From Algoriphagus aquimarinus (GTDB taxonomy: Bacteria > Bacteroidota > Bacteroidia > Cytophagales > Cyclobacteriaceae), in assembly GCF_900112005.1 (NCBI RefSeq), contig NZ_FOKK01000007.1, forward strand, positions 124,001 through 188,000: a DNA stretch of 64,000 nucleotides. The letters are read 5' to 3'. How positions within the stretch are numbered: the stretch's first letter is position 1; every line of letters begins with the position of its first letter. A model generated the notes under the pieces. The model was given only the letters and a program-made list of their open reading frames with translations, had not been told where the DNA came from and ran no database searches. A program made the translations under genes and the position numbers. Positions 52,954 through 61,032 of this stretch are shown here, piece after piece.

Positions 52954-52981
52954 CAAATATGAGAGAAATCTATACGGTCAA
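52954..52981 (-). promoter_or_regulatory. Bacteroidota-type promoter of the 23-kb operon
   Basis: On the minus strand TTG (52981-52979), a 17-bp spacer and CATATTTG (52961-52954) match -33 TTG / -7 TAnnTTTG with one deviation (first T). The spacing equals that of the tRNA-Pro promoter. The predicted start near 52947 leaves a ~28-nt leader before the isomerase ATG. Confidence 0.55.
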
Positions 52982-53142
52982 ATTATTAAATTCAGGCAAA
53001 AAATTATACTATCCTGTCAATCTCCTTAATTAAATATGGTTTTTACATCGATTGCACTGATATTCATTCGATAAATCATACAAAAAGTCAGTATCACACA
53101 TTTAAAATTAAATCAAACAGTAAAATGAATTAAGAAAAGCAT

Positions 53143-54012
53143 ATGAAACCTCATTTTCACAAAGTACCCAGTAGTTCAGACAGTTCTTATAGCTTTAGAT
53201 ATGACAAAAAACCAAATTTTGGCACACTGTGGCACTTCCACCCAGAATTAGAACTGCATTACATTATCAAAGGTGAAGGCACCCAATACATAGGTGATAC
53301 GGTCAGTAGTTTTTCCGATGGGGATTTAATCTTACTAGGTGAAAACCTACCCCATACCTGGCGATGTACGGACAGGTATTTTCAAGCAAATCCTGCTATA
53401 GAAGTGGAAGCCTTTGTACTTCAATTTTTACCTACCTGTTTTGGAAGAAATTTCCTAGACTTACCAGAAGCTTTATCAATCAAGTCGCTATTTGAAACTG
53501 CAAAAAAAGGCATGATAATACAGGGACAGACTAAAGCCAGAATAATAGAAGCATTGCATGAATTAAAAAACTCGTCTAATTTAAAACGCATTATTCTACT
53601 GCTTGAGATTTTAGAAATATTGAGCACGTCTACAGACTATAAATCCATTTCTCCCGGATATGCCAATAGTCATCTGGTCAATATTTCAGAGATGCATCGA
53701 CTAGAAAAAATTTACTCTTACGTATTAGCTCATTATCGTGAAGAAATTAGTTTAGAGAAGATTTCTTCCATCGCCAATCTTAGCTTGTCGAGTTTTTCTC
53801 GATATTTTAAAAAAATGACAAATAAGACCTTTTTTGAATTTCTAATTGAGATCCGAATATCCAATGTGTGCCGAGCTTTACTAGAAGATAAATTGCCCAT
53901 TGAGGTTATCTGCTTTGAATGCGGTTTTAACAATGTTTCTAATTTTTACAGGCATTTTAAAAAAGTCACGGGAATGACTCCTTTTGCTTATAAGAAACAG
54001 TATTTGTCTTAA
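53143..54012 (+). CDS. AraC-family regulator, probable controller of the 23-kb operon
   Basis: 289 residues. N-terminal cupin domain (LWHFHPELELHYIIKGEG and FSDGDLILLGENLPHTW, about 29-75), where His residues suggest a ligand or metal pocket. The C-terminal double helix-turn-helix contains LEKISSIANLSLSSFSRYFKK and EVICFECGFNNVSNFYRHFKK, ending in GMTPFAYKK. Divergent from the isomerase gene with a 223-bp shared upstream region, which is the classic layout for direct control of a sugar-catabolic operon. Ligand unknown, probably an intracellular sugar of this route. Confidence 0.94.
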   Translation: MKPHFHKVPSSSDSSYSFRYDKKPNFGTLWHFHPELELHYIIKGEGTQYIGDTVSSFSDGDLILLGENLPHTWRCTDRYFQANPAIEVEAFVLQFLPTCFGRNFLDLPEALSIKSLFETAKKGMIIQGQTKARIIEALHELKNSSNLKRIILLLEILEILSTSTDYKSISPGYANSHLVNISEMHRLEKIYSYVLAHYREEISLEKISSIANLSLSSFSRYFKKMTNKTFFEFLIEIRISNVCRALLEDKLPIEVICFECGFNNVSNFYRHFKKVTGMTPFAYKKQYLS

Positions 54013-54108
54013 ATCCTCCTAAAGAAAAGACCATTACTTATTGTACCTATATACCACTATTATTGATTATATATAGAGGCACATTGTAAAGCCAAGGGTG
54101 TTTAATGA

Positions 54109-54444
54109 AAATTCTATCTGCTGACGAGCGGATGTTCAGGATGGACACCTAATCCTGCTTTATATTACACCTCCGAAAAAATCATGGGTCCTTATACTAA
54201 GCATGGCAACCCATTTATTGGCGATGCAGGCAACAACTCTTTCAATTCCCAACCCTGTTTTATATTTAAAATCCCAGGTTACAAAGACGCCTATCTCTAC
54301 ATGGGTGATCGATGGAATGGAAGTGGTAAGCCTGAGTCAGAATATGTATTTCTTCCTATCACCATCACAGAAAAAGGTGAAATGGAAATTCACTGGTACA
54401 ATGAATGGAATCTGAGCATGTTTACACCCGAGAAAAGGAAGTAA
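54109..54444 (+). pseudogene. C-terminal remnant of a GH43-like glycosidase gene
   Basis: After two stop codons (54103-54108) the frame reads KFYLLTSGCSGWTPNPALYY, continues through the ATG at 54184 (MGPYTKHGNPF), AYLYMGDRWN, and ends EMEIHWYNEWNLS. This is the last ~110 residues of the five-bladed GH43-type (beta-galactosidase/xylosidase-like) proteins common in Bacteroidota, whose C-terminus has SGxTGW, GDRWNP and W.L. All upstream blades, including the catalytic residues, are missing. It lies right behind the AraC gene of the large operon, so a glycosidase gene once stood there. Confidence 0.8.
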
Positions 54445-54582
54445 GTATTGCTTAACTGAGTCAATCTGAAAGCACAAATTACACGTAACTGGTACCAAAT
54501 CTCACCAAATTTAAAGAGATGATTACCCTATTGACTCCACAGAAATAACTAGCTTACTAAAGCAAATTAAAAACCTATTAGC

Positions 54583-55749
54583 ATGAAGATCTATCTTTCC
54601 TCACTCCTACTCCTTGTTTTGTTTTATAATTCCGCTTGTTCACAAGACAAATCTCCTAACTCACCTAGTCGAAAGTTTACCGTTGAGGAAGCTTTTCCAA
54701 AGCTTTCTTTCACCAGACCAGTGGATTTTCAACATGCAGCTGACAACTCAAATCGAGTGTTTGTGGTGGAGCAACGGGGTGTTATTTCAGTTTTACAAAA
54801 TGAGACTGGAGCTTCTACGAAAACTGATTTCCTGGCTATTGAAAGTAAGGTAGATGATTCTGGAAATGAGGAAGGGTTATTAGGTTTGGCGTTTCATCCT
54901 GACTATAAAAGCAATGGTTTTTTCTATGTAAACTATACCGCGGCCAATCCTGATCGGACGGTCATTTCCCGATTTTCTGTCTCCACTTCAAACCCAAATC
55001 AGGCAGATGCAGCAAGTGAACTTGTTCTATTAGAGTATGGTCAGCCATATGGCAATCATAATGGAGGCCAAATTTCATTTGGTCCGGATGGGTATCTTTA
55101 TATAGCGGTAGGTGATGGAGGAAATGGCGGAGACCCAAAAGGAAATGGACAAAACAGAAGTACCTTATTGGGAAGCATTCTCAGAATAGATGTAAATCAA
55201 AAAAATGGATCTATCAACTATTCAATCCCTGCTGACAATCCATTTGCAAACAATAACGATGGCTACAGAGAGGAGATTTATGCCTACGGCTTGCGCAATC
55301 CTTGGAGATTTAGCTTTGACTCAGCCAATGGACAACTATGGGTTGGAGATGTAGGACAAAATAAGTACGAAGAGATAGATATCGTCAAGAAAGGCGGGAA
55401 TTATGGATGGAATACCATGGAAGGTTTCCACTGTTATAATTCCCCGGATTGTGATAAAAATGGACTAGAATTACCTGTTTGGGAATACGATCGTTCTCAG
55501 GGAGATATTTCCATCACAGGAGGTTTTGTTTATCACGGCACTGCTCACCAAGAATTGGAAGGATTGTATATCTATGCAGATTATGTGTCAGGTAGAATCT
55601 GGAGTTTGGATACCAGCAACCCTCAAAAACCTATAAACACCGAATTATTGAATGCAGATTTCCCCATCTCCTCTTTTGGTGTAGACCAAAATCAGGAGTT
55701 ATATATCTGTGGATTTGATGATAAAATATATAAGCTCAGCTACGAATAA
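54583..55749 (+). CDS. PQQ-dependent soluble aldose dehydrogenase-like lipoprotein
   Basis: 388 residues. Lipoprotein signal with Cys19 (YNSACSQDK). Six-bladed propeller of the glucose/sorbosone dehydrogenase family (PF07995): PVDFQHAADNSNRVFVVEQ, EEGLLGLAFHPDYKSNGFFYV, NHNGGQISFGPDGYLYIAVG with the catalytic-type His, GDGGNGGDP, and GLRNPWRFSFD. Such enzymes oxidise aldoses in the periplasm, mostly with PQQ; some members have lost the cofactor. No PQQ biosynthesis genes are in this window. Stands alone on the plus strand. Confidence 0.9.
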   Translation: MKIYLSSLLLLVLFYNSACSQDKSPNSPSRKFTVEEAFPKLSFTRPVDFQHAADNSNRVFVVEQRGVISVLQNETGASTKTDFLAIESKVDDSGNEEGLLGLAFHPDYKSNGFFYVNYTAANPDRTVISRFSVSTSNPNQADAASELVLLEYGQPYGNHNGGQISFGPDGYLYIAVGDGGNGGDPKGNGQNRSTLLGSILRIDVNQKNGSINYSIPADNPFANNNDGYREEIYAYGLRNPWRFSFDSANGQLWVGDVGQNKYEEIDIVKKGGNYGWNTMEGFHCYNSPDCDKNGLELPVWEYDRSQGDISITGGFVYHGTAHQELEGLYIYADYVSGRIWSLDTSNPQKPINTELLNADFPISSFGVDQNQELYICGFDDKIYKLSYE

Positions 55750-55763
55750 AACTCATATACCAA

Positions 55764-55982
55764 TTAAACTATATCATCATTGAAGCTACCAGAGTGCAAT
55801 CTGCTACCACTTCTTAGAATCAGATAACCTCCCGCTATGCCAAGCGCTATTTTAAGCGCTACATTTCGCTTACTCACTGCTAGCGACAAAACATAAGCTC
55901 CTGATACTAAAGAAGTCAAGCCTTCTGAAAAATGTGTGGCTTTCTTCAAACCATACATGACATTATTTTTTTCGTGTTTCAT
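55764..55982 (-). CDS. Small hypothetical membrane protein
   Basis: 72 residues. A hydrophobic hairpin (LTSLVSGAYVLSLAVS and VALKIALGIAGGYLILRS) with basic residues between, slightly like DUF2892-type proteins. I do not assign a family. Convergent with the aldose dehydrogenase gene (14-bp gap). Confidence 0.5.
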   Translation of the reverse strand: MKHEKNNVMYGLKKATHFSEGLTSLVSGAYVLSLAVSKRNVALKIALGIAGGYLILRSGSRLHSGSFNDDIV

Positions 55983-56035
55983 AGTGCTGTGTTTTAATTT
56001 TAAAACTGATCACAAATAGTTCTATTTATATTTTC

Positions 56036-56743
56036 TCAACAAGCGATATCCCCTGTTGATATTTGAAAGTTGACAGGAGATTTTACACTAGGACGGATTT
56101 CTATTTTCAATCCTTTTGCTGCGAAAAGACTACGAAGGGTGCGCTCGTAAAACTTAGTACTCGAACTCCACAGATCCTCTTCTTCCTTGTCAATTTCTAC
56201 GCATTCAATATTTTGAAGAAACTGAGAAGAAATCAATTTAGTAATCCACTCAAAATCAATAGTCTGTATTCTCCCTAGGCTTACTTTTTTACCCAGATGC
56301 TTAGCCCAAGTAGTAACAAACACAATGTCTTCTGCAAAAATATTCTCAGCATAATCTTGATTTGATCTATTTTCCGGATTTCTCCATAGTTCAAGTAGTG
56401 TAAAGTGCTGCCCATGTTTGTGAATGAAGTACTCCACTATTTCCAGTAAAGAATGTTTTTTGCAAGCTGAACGACGGGATGCCTTCGAAAAATTATCAAA
56501 GCACAGTTCCAGTTCGAAACTCTCGGCCAAACTAGGCACAAGCCAATCATACCATTTCAGTCCTCTTTTGGTATTGAATTCTGCGCAATCTATCCCTAAT
56601 CGTAGGGAGGTTATGCCTTCAGATTTAAGTCGGTCGACAGTACGCTTTAATTCGTTCTTACTTCTTACCGTGAACCACATCACTCCCTCCGTCATGGATT
56701 CCAAGTAAGAGGGGTCATTTACTGGAAGTGAATTTAATTTCAT
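56036..56743 (-). CDS. TIM-barrel glycosidase-like protein with degenerate active site
   Basis: 235 residues from the ATG at 56743; an in-frame TTG at 56776 is less likely. SLRLGIDCAEFNT and the block FTLLELWRNPENRSNQDY resemble the (beta)-xylosidase-like domain that is fused to some NAD-dependent epimerases, where the block reads WNEPNN with the catalytic acid Glu. Here Arg-Asn-Pro-Glu-Asn replaces it, so the general acid is displaced or lost. AKHLGKKVSLGRIQTIDFEW fits the same family. No signal peptide. The role may be non-catalytic sugar binding. Family assignment is by motif memory only. Confidence 0.6.
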   Translation of the reverse strand: MKLNSLPVNDPSYLESMTEGVMWFTVRSKNELKRTVDRLKSEGITSLRLGIDCAEFNTKRGLKWYDWLVPSLAESFELELCFDNFSKASRRSACKKHSLLEIVEYFIHKHGQHFTLLELWRNPENRSNQDYAENIFAEDIVFVTTWAKHLGKKVSLGRIQTIDFEWITKLISSQFLQNIECVEIDKEEEDLWSSSTKFYERTLRSLFAAKGLKIEIRPSVKSPVNFQISTGDIAC

Positions 56744-57179
56744 AAGACATGAATTTTGAATTGAATAATTTCTCAAGCCTACCTAACAACGTAAGCTTAC
56801 TATACAATCATTTCAAAAATTCCTCCGAAATTAAAAACCACTCTACAGGCTCTTAAATAGCATTTCCAAATTTCCCCAAAACAAAATGAGAGACAAAATT
56901 TACTCAATCTGCGGAGCGGAATCATATCCTAATTTCAAATCACAGCTCATTTAAATTAACTCCTACCCCTTCACGAGCCTGTTTTTGAGATAGGAGCAGA
57001 GCAAAGTCAGCTCATCAGTTCTATCAAATCCATCTCCTGCTTATGACGCTGTATAGGTAGATCAAAAAGATCCAGAGATCACCCAAAGTAACTTGTAAAC
57101 AACTTGATTTTTCCACGCTTTTTTTTGCACTTTTAATACCTGAATTCTCATACAAGTTTTTAGGTAACCCAGATTGAAT
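56744..57179. other. Intergenic spacer
   Basis: About 436 bp between a minus-strand and a plus-strand gene. AT-rich, no convincing reading frame, hairpin or promoter match. A GATAGGAGCAGA/TCCATCTCCTGC-type partial inversion near 56990-57040 is too loose to call. Confidence 0.4.
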
Positions 57180-57545
57180 ATGATTGATATTGAGCGCTTA
57201 GACCATGTGCTGATCACAATTCCAACAAATACACGAGAAGAAGCACTGCGCTTTTACACCGAAACACTTTCTCTTAAAGAAATCCCTGGAAATCATCCTA
57301 ATGGAGCCATTTGGGTAGCATTTGGTGACATCGAACTGCACATACGAGAAGAGGCTATTCATCAACACAATTCTGCGAGGCATGCAGCCATGGTGGTAAA
57401 AGACCTAGCCGGAGCAAAAGCTTTCTTGCAAAAAGAAAATGTAGAGATCAGTTATTCTTCGGTAATCGAAGGTCGTGAACGATGTTTTTTCAGAGATCCT
57501 TGGGGGAATAGATTTGAGCTGATAGAATACAATAAAGAAGTATAA
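57180..57545 (+). CDS. Glyoxalase/VOC-superfamily protein
   Basis: 121 residues from the ATG at 57180 (a TTG two codons upstream is less likely). ERLDHVLITIPTNTREEALRFY is the first beta-alpha-beta unit with metal-ligand His, LHIREEAIHQHNSARHAAMVV the middle, and CFFRDPWGNRFELIEY the final unit with the ligand Glu. Family members include glyoxalase I, dioxygenases and antibiotic-binding proteins. The reaction is unknown. Monocistronic. Confidence 0.85.
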   Translation: MIDIERLDHVLITIPTNTREEALRFYTETLSLKEIPGNHPNGAIWVAFGDIELHIREEAIHQHNSARHAAMVVKDLAGAKAFLQKENVEISYSSVIEGRERCFFRDPWGNRFELIEYNKEV

Positions 57546-57899
57546 TGCCCGCTCCTTATAGCTCTGGACAAACTGAGTTTTACACCTTACACTTCCAAGT
57601 TTGAAAGGCTGATTAAAAAGTAAGCTTTTTCCGACAAGACCTAATTTTCAAAGGCAATCAATCAAATATTAGCACCATTTAAAATGATTCTTCTGCTTTA
57701 ATCGCTTATTTTTTACTTTATTCGGGTTCTAAATAAACCCGAATCACACTTAATTACAGAAATTCTAAGTTTTAAATTCAAAGTATGAAATCGAGCGTAA
57801 AGCAAACTACACTCAAAAACATGAGTATCAAGTACGCGAGATTAATCCCAATTCCTTTCAGGAGTATCGGGACAACCTTTGAAAATCAATTATAATCAT
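57546..57899. other. Spacer upstream of the alanine symporter
   Basis: 354 bp. The only clear feature is the inverted repeat at 57720-57744. A 36-codon frame at 57785-57895 has no support. No consensus promoter found by eye. Confidence 0.4.
57720..57744. promoter_or_regulatory. Inverted repeat upstream of the alanine symporter
   Basis: ATTCGGGTT-CTAAATA-AACCCGAAT, a perfect 9-bp palindrome with a 7-nt spacer. On the minus strand it is followed by AAAGTAAAAA, on the plus strand by CACAC, so it is not a plus-strand terminator for the glyoxalase gene 175 bp away. An operator is possible. Confidence 0.4.
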
Positions 57900-59330
57900 A
57901 TGAAAGAAATAGTAGAAGCTATTAATGCAGTTGTTTGGAGCAATGCCCTGATTTTTCTTTGCTTGGCAGCCGGAGTATATTTCTCCTTTGCCACCAAATT
58001 CCTTCAAGTTACCTATCTAAAAGAAATGATTCAGCTCTTATTCAAGGGTGAATCATCTAAACGAGGAGTATCCTCATTTCAAGCTTTCGCAATTGCCATC
58101 TCTGGAAGAGTAGGGACAGGAAATATCGCAGGAGTAGCTACTGCCATAGCCATGGGAGGACCTGGAGCCATTTTCTGGATGTGGGTCATCGCATTCCTAG
58201 GTGCGTCCTCAGCATTTGTAGAATCCACCCTAGGCCAAATCTATAAGGAAGTCAATGACGGACAATACAGAGGAGGGCCGGCTTACTACATAGAAAAAGG
58301 GATCGGCAAGAAATGGTACGCAATGCTTTTCGCCTTTGCGACTATTCTAGCGACAGCCATATTTATGCCGGGCGTACAAAGTAATAGTATTGCCTTGAGT
58401 ATGGCCAATGCCTTTGATATTCCGGTGATGTACACTGGTATTTTGATCACCATACTGATGGGCTTGATCATTTTGGGTGGTGTTAAAAGGATCAGTAAAG
58501 TAGCCGAAGTGGTGATTCCATTTATGGCTGGTGCTTATATCCTGATGGCTGTCGTGATTATCTCAATCAACATTACAGAAGTGCCTTCAATCTTTGCTTT
58601 GATCTTCAAATCAGCATTCAACATGGAAGCTGCTTTCAGTGGAGTATTTGGTATGGCGATCGCTTGGGGAGTTAAAAGAGGAATTTATTCCAACGAAGCT
58701 GGACAGGGAACTGCACCACATGCAGCGGCTGCAGCCGAGGTTAGCCATCCTGTGAAACAAGGCTTGGTTCAGTCATTTTCAGTGTATGTAGATACGCTGT
58801 TTGTATGTACCGCAACTGCCTTGATGATCCTATTTACGGGTCAATATAATGTCGAAAACCCAGATGGTGGATTTCTGGTTGAGAATCTTCCAGGGGTTGC
58901 TTATGGGCCAGAATTCACCCAGTATGCCGTGGCGTCTCAATTCCCTACTCTTGGAGCAGGCTTTGTAGCGATTTCTTTGCTATTCTTTGCCTTTACTACG
59001 ATCATGGCCTATTACTATATCGCAGAGACCAACTTGAGTTATTTGATCAGAAAGACCCACAATAAATGGGGAATCTGGGTACTAAGAATCGGTATTTTAG
59101 GAGCTACATTCTATGGAACGATCAAAACTGCCGAAATGGCCTGGACTATGGGCGATATCGGTGTAGGCCTGATGGCTTGGCTCAATATCATTGCAATCAT
59201 CCTTCTACGTAAGCCCGCTTTCAAAGCATTGAAAGATTATCAGCGTCAGAAGAAAGAAGGCAAAGATCCAGTCTTTATTGCTAAGGATGCTGGGATTGAT
59301 AATGCTGATTTCTGGGTTAAAAGAGATTAG
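57900..59330 (+). CDS. Sodium:alanine symporter (AGCS family)
   Basis: 476 residues from the ATG at 57900; an upstream in-frame TTG at 57879 is less likely. About 10-11 membrane segments. The AGCS signature GRVGTGNIAGVATAIAMGGPGAIFWMW lies at about residues 65-91 (read in two overlapping blocks), and NEAGQGTAPHAAAAAEVSHPV is the second conserved block. It takes up alanine or glycine with Na+. No link to the glycan genes; a plain housekeeping transporter with its own terminator. Confidence 0.94.
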   Translation: MKEIVEAINAVVWSNALIFLCLAAGVYFSFATKFLQVTYLKEMIQLLFKGESSKRGVSSFQAFAIAISGRVGTGNIAGVATAIAMGGPGAIFWMWVIAFLGASSAFVESTLGQIYKEVNDGQYRGGPAYYIEKGIGKKWYAMLFAFATILATAIFMPGVQSNSIALSMANAFDIPVMYTGILITILMGLIILGGVKRISKVAEVVIPFMAGAYILMAVVIISINITEVPSIFALIFKSAFNMEAAFSGVFGMAIAWGVKRGIYSNEAGQGTAPHAAAAAEVSHPVKQGLVQSFSVYVDTLFVCTATALMILFTGQYNVENPDGGFLVENLPGVAYGPEFTQYAVASQFPTLGAGFVAISLLFFAFTTIMAYYYIAETNLSYLIRKTHNKWGIWVLRIGILGATFYGTIKTAEMAWTMGDIGVGLMAWLNIIAIILLRKPAFKALKDYQRQKKEGKDPVFIAKDAGIDNADFWVKRD

Positions 59331-59397
59331 TGAATTTAACCGCAGTGTTCGCATAGGAACGCGGAGGGCGCAATCAGATTCACCAGAGAACATTTAT

Positions 59398-59428
59398 AAG
59401 CCGGCATTTGATTGTCGGCTTTTTTTTT
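59398..59428 (+). terminator. Terminator of the alanine symporter gene
   Basis: AAGCCGGCA (59398-59406) pairs with TGTCGGCTT (59413-59421) with one wobble, followed by a run of T. Confidence 0.85.
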
Positions 59429-59484
59429 AATTTGGTAGTGATAAAGTCAAACGCCAAAAATATTGGCCATCAAATCTTACAAAA

Positions 59485-59997
59485 ATGAAAACTCTAAAAA
59501 CCCTCATCACCTGCCTCCTTCTACTCACTTTTTTGGGATGTGAGGATGATTCTGATCCCTCTTCTATCACTGTGGAAAGGTACGTGGAGTTATTAAAGCA
59601 AGGTAAATACGATGCTGACCAGTTGCCGGAGTTTTCTTCTGGGGACATTCCAGCGCTTCTAGCTTATAGAAATGAAAGTCAGCTCATTAAAGATTTTCCT
59701 GTCAATACTCTTTCATCCTCTTTGACTCCCGAATGCACTTTAGGAATGTATGTCCTATGGACAATTGAATCTATTCGAGCACGTGCGATAAACTCCAAAT
59801 ACCTGTTTCATACCTACCCATCGCAAAATCCAGTGGTTGAAAACAAAGAAGACTTCGAGTGGATAGAGCAAAACAATGGTGTTCGCGCAACTGTAGCTCA
59901 ATCCTACTTTGACTGGTGGGAAAATAACAAGAACAAAGACTTTGATAAGTTCAAAGAGATTGATCCACTGTCGAACACTGAATATCGCTGGCATTAA
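59485..59997 (+). CDS. DUF4943-like lipoprotein of unknown function
   Basis: 170 residues. Lipoprotein signal with Cys19 (LTFLGCEDDSD; the acidic run after Cys may be a surface-export tag). The mature part reads VERYVELLKQGKYDADQLPEF, IPALLAYRNESQLIKDFP, TLGMYVLWTIESIRA, SQSYFDWWEN-like AQSYFDWWENN and NTEYRWH. This resembles the Bacteroidota-specific DUF4943 family. No function known to me. Confidence 0.75.
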   Translation: MKTLKTLITCLLLLTFLGCEDDSDPSSITVERYVELLKQGKYDADQLPEFSSGDIPALLAYRNESQLIKDFPVNTLSSSLTPECTLGMYVLWTIESIRARAINSKYLFHTYPSQNPVVENKEDFEWIEQNNGVRATVAQSYFDWWENNKNKDFDKFKEIDPLSNTEYRWH

Positions 59998-60077
59998 TTC
60001 TCCTGATTTCATTAACAATCACTGGCCATCTACCCTCTTAAAAATCAAACGCTAGACGAAAATTTCAGGCTCTCCAT

Positions 60078-60923
60078 CTACTGATACCTCTTCCTATATT
60101 CTCTGGGAGTACAGCCATTGATTTTGAGGAAAGCTGCATTAAAGCGGCTGATGGAATTGAAGCCGCAGTCAAAAACGATGTCTGTGATGCTTTTGTCTGT
60201 TGATACCAACTGCCGCTGTGCGTGAGAGATTCTTTCCTCGGTGATGTATTCGCTAAGTGTACTTCCAAACGTCTTTTTGAATATTGAATTCGCATGATCA
60301 GGATGCAAACCAACCGCATGGCCTATATCCGATACTTTAATGGGGTCGAAATAATTCTGAGCGATGAAAATCGCAATCCGCTCTACCTGACTGATTTCAT
60401 TGGATTGAAGTGAAGTATGTTCCTTTTTTTCAGAGGACAAATTACCAATAGACATTCTTCTCAATCGTGCATGGATTTCTAATAGCGCAACTTCAGGAGA
60501 ACCACCTTCATTAATATCTTTCAGCCAATTGTTAAAAAGAAATTCATCGTAGCTAGAATGAACTTCCGAAGCATCAAATAGCACTTCTCCTTTTAGCAGG
60601 CTGTCTACAAAAGGAGCTGAAAGCTTCCATTCTAAAAATACTGAGAATGGCACAGTACAAACGTAATAAGGATTATCGCTCTTGAAATCAATTATCTGAT
60701 GAGGGATAAGCCCCCAGAAAATGGTTAGTTTTTTAGAAGGAACAGTTACTTTGTTTCCTTGAAAAAGATAGGTAATCCCACCTTTTGGGAAATAGTTTAT
60801 TTCGATCTCATTATGTCGATCTGGCTTTCTCATCAGGCTCGGAGACCATATTTCACAGGACAAACCATAAGGCTTAAACTCGTTTCTACTTTCATCAAAA
60901 GTAATTTCCATCTGGGATTCCAA
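60078..60923 (-). CDS. AraC-family regulator of the pectate-lyase locus
   Basis: 281 residues. N-terminal cupin (PDRHNEIEINYFPKGGITY, about 32-50). C-terminal helix-turn-helix pair: VSDIGHAVGLHPDHANSIFKK and SITDIVFDCGFNSISRFNAAF, ending in GCTPREYRKRY. Divergent from the DUF1593/pectate-lyase genes with a 109-bp shared upstream region, which suggests direct control. Ligand unknown. Confidence 0.93.
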   Translation of the reverse strand: MESQMEITFDESRNEFKPYGLSCEIWSPSLMRKPDRHNEIEINYFPKGGITYLFQGNKVTVPSKKLTIFWGLIPHQIIDFKSDNPYYVCTVPFSVFLEWKLSAPFVDSLLKGEVLFDASEVHSSYDEFLFNNWLKDINEGGSPEVALLEIHARLRRMSIGNLSSEKKEHTSLQSNEISQVERIAIFIAQNYFDPIKVSDIGHAVGLHPDHANSIFKKTFGSTLSEYITEERISHAQRQLVSTDKSITDIVFDCGFNSISRFNAAFLKINGCTPREYRKRYQ

Positions 60924-61032
60924 TAGGTTTATACAGAAATGTAGGTAGTTTTTCTGCTAATACGAGAATAAATTTACATTCGAATAGGTAAGATTGATTT
61001 TTTATCAGGTCATAAATAAGAAAACATAAAGA

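Noticed and set aside
53040-53142. Inverted words in the isomerase/AraC divergent region as operators
   Set aside because: AT-rich with several short partial repeats, but none long or symmetric enough to support an AraC site by eye.
57860-57872. TATCGGGAC word near 57866 that also occurs at 24343 beside the IS110 end
   Set aside because: Only nine bases shared with no further flanking match; too short to call a second IS end or dispersed repeat.
57785-57895. 36-codon ATG frame just before the alanine symporter
   Set aside because: No recognisable features, no homology in view, and it runs up to the symporter start in a different frame; a chance frame is likelier than a leader peptide.
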